In this document: piece after piece, positions 25,793 to 26,484 of the stretch
Layout: each line of letters opens with the position of its first letter
Position numbering within the stretch: position 1 is the first letter of the stretch
Source of the DNA: Oppiella nova
Lineage: Eukaryota > Arthropoda > Arachnida > Sarcoptiformes > Oppiidae
Reading direction: 5' to 3'
Length of the DNA stretch: 26,484 nt
Assembly: GCA_905397405.1 (NCBI GenBank)
Contig: CAJPVJ010000214.1
Coordinates: 1-26,484 of the forward strand
Notes under the pieces: model-generated
Told to the model about the DNA's origin: nothing
Seen by the model: only the letters and a program-made list of their open reading frames with translations
Databases searched by the model: none
Translations under genes and position numbers: made by a program

Positions 25793-25920
25793 TATGGTAT
25801 GATTTGAAATAGATTAGTATTAGTCTCCTTAAATATATCAGTCATTTCAAGTAAATAAATTATAATTCCAGATACTATTGAAATAATAATTAATAAAATA
25901 GCTATTATCCACACCCCCAT
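25792..25920 (-). CDS. 42-residue single-pass membrane microprotein
   Basis: A short ORF from ATG 25920-25918 to TAA 25794-25792 encodes a product whose first two thirds is one hydrophobic helix (IIAILLIIISIVSGIIIYLL), then a short polar tail. Its stop overlaps the env start as TAATG, an arrangement used elsewhere for termination-coupled reinitiation. It is the first ORF after the primer binding site. Small size and hydrophobic AT-rich codons mean a chance ORF is possible; the overlap is the main argument in its favour. Confidence 0.5.
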   Translation of the reverse strand: MGVWIIAILLIIISIVSGIIIYLLEMTDIFKETNTNLFQIIP

Positions 25921-25977
25921 AGTTTATACCGTATATTAGTGCTTAAAGGAATGTTTCTAATGAGAAACTTAGCCTTA

Positions 25978-25994
25978 TCCTGGTCACGACACCA
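25978..25994 (-). promoter_or_regulatory. Primer binding site, tRNA-His-like
   Basis: The plus strand reads TCCTGGTCACGACACCA, which equals the 3' end of an arthropod-type tRNA-His (…TCACGGCACCA) except for one base, as far as I recall that tRNA. On the element strand it begins TGG and lies two bases after a CA that would end the 5' LTR. Confidence 0.6.
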
Positions 25995-25996
25995 CT

Positions 25997-26484
25997 TGAT
26001 AAGAGGTGGGATTATCCTATTGTCCCGACTTGCCCCTTATATCCCAGGTTGTCACACTAACATACTTGTGGAGGTATTATTGGCCCTATTCTGTTACAAT
26101 CGCAATTTTAATAGATATCTAATTATTAGGTAAATAATACTTCTGTAGACTACTTAGAGATACATATTCATAAATTAATGTTAATTAATTAATGACTATT
26201 CTAGACCATTGTTGATCAAGATTCAAGGTAGACTACTAATGATTACCCTAGTATGGTACCCCGGGTCATAATAGATATGATTTAAGGTGATCTTTAACTA
26301 ATTATACTAACTTGGTACTCCAGACCATAGTTGACATGATTTTAAAACAATTTATAACCGATTACACTAACTTGGTACTCAAGACCATAGTTGACATGAT
26401 TTTAAAACAATTTATAACCGATTATACTAACTTGGTACTCAAGACCATAGTTGACATAATTTTAAAACAATTTATAACCGATTA
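25997..26484 (-). repeat. 5' LTR, U5 side (right end, runs off window)
   Basis: The LTR edge is placed at 25997 (TGATAAGAGG on the plus strand, two bases beyond the primer site). About 150 bp of sequence not found in the left LTR follow, then the 60-bp repeat array to the window edge. The remainder of the LTR, its U3 end and the target site are outside the window. Confidence 0.55.
26150..26484. repeat. 60-bp tandem repeat array in right LTR
   Basis: At least two near-identical units plus a partial one at the edge, preceded leftwards by increasingly degenerate units (for example around 26205-26264 and 26265-26323). The unit is the one at 12885-13056. Divergence grows toward the primer site, so the homogeneous part lies deeper in the LTR. 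Confidence 0.88.

Larger units (their letters stand above)
12879..26484 (-). mobile_element. Giant env-first Ty3/gypsy-like LTR retroelement
   Basis: On the minus strand the order is: 5' LTR (from about 25996 rightwards, cut by the window edge), primer binding site, membrane microprotein, env-like ORF, gag, pol (protease-RT-RNase H-integrase), two small related ORFs, a zinc-finger/Ulp1 protease ORF, polypurine tract, 3' LTR. The internal part alone is about 12.3 kb, large for this superfamily. Classification rests on the pol domain order and Ty3-type signatures (YVDD, HHCC, DDE, GPF). Placing env before gag is unusual; the primer site upstream of env argues that it is a true internal order and not a neighbouring copy. 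All major frames are open, suggesting recent activity. Confidence 0.85.

Overview
This is animal nuclear DNA, most likely arthropod and plausibly an acariform mite. The evidence is very AT-rich intergenic sequence, short GT-AG introns, and detoxification and lipid gene families: a cytosolic sulfotransferase, an ELOVL elongase relic, an HR96-type nuclear receptor and a cytochrome P450. The species assignment is inference; the gene families are read from the sequence.

Layout. 1-3512: one apparently intact, intronless sulfotransferase (1360-2226, +) among three fold-back, MITE-like inverted repeats. 3564-5074: an ELOVL pseudogene (+) and local duplications. 5143-7081: a decayed transposase-like gene (+). 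7217-7830: two unassigned open stretches (-). 7974-11529: a six-exon nuclear receptor gene (-) that can be followed from start codon through both zinc fingers, hinge and ligand-binding domain to the stop. It is surrounded by broken duplicate exons, one holding a fragment of the retroelement LTR and one interrupted by a piece of the ELOVL gene. 12485-12780: the first two exons of a P450 (+).

From about 12.88 kb to the right edge lies a very large Ty3/gypsy-like, envelope-bearing LTR retroelement in antisense orientation, apparently inside a P450 intron. Read on the minus strand: 5' LTR (runs off the window), tRNA-His-like primer binding site, 42-codon membrane microprotein, envelope-like glycoprotein with a duplicated ectodomain, gag without an ATG, pol reached by a -1 frameshift, two related ORFs that look like double-stranded-RNA-binding folds, a zinc-finger/Ulp1-type cysteine protease, polypurine tract, 3' LTR. 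I know of no described Ty3 group with env before gag plus this accessory set, so this is the leading candidate for an undescribed system.

How the element may work (inference). The full-length RNA would give the microprotein and then Env through an overlapping UAAUG. Splicing out env would give Gag its start codon. A GGGAAAC slippery site plus hairpin would give Gag-Pol. The downstream ORFs are tightly packed and could counter RNA silencing (dsRNA-binding folds) and SUMO/ubiquitin control (Ulp1 protease). All main reading frames of the element are open; visible damage is a zinc-knuckle substitution in Gag and unmatched outer LTR ends.
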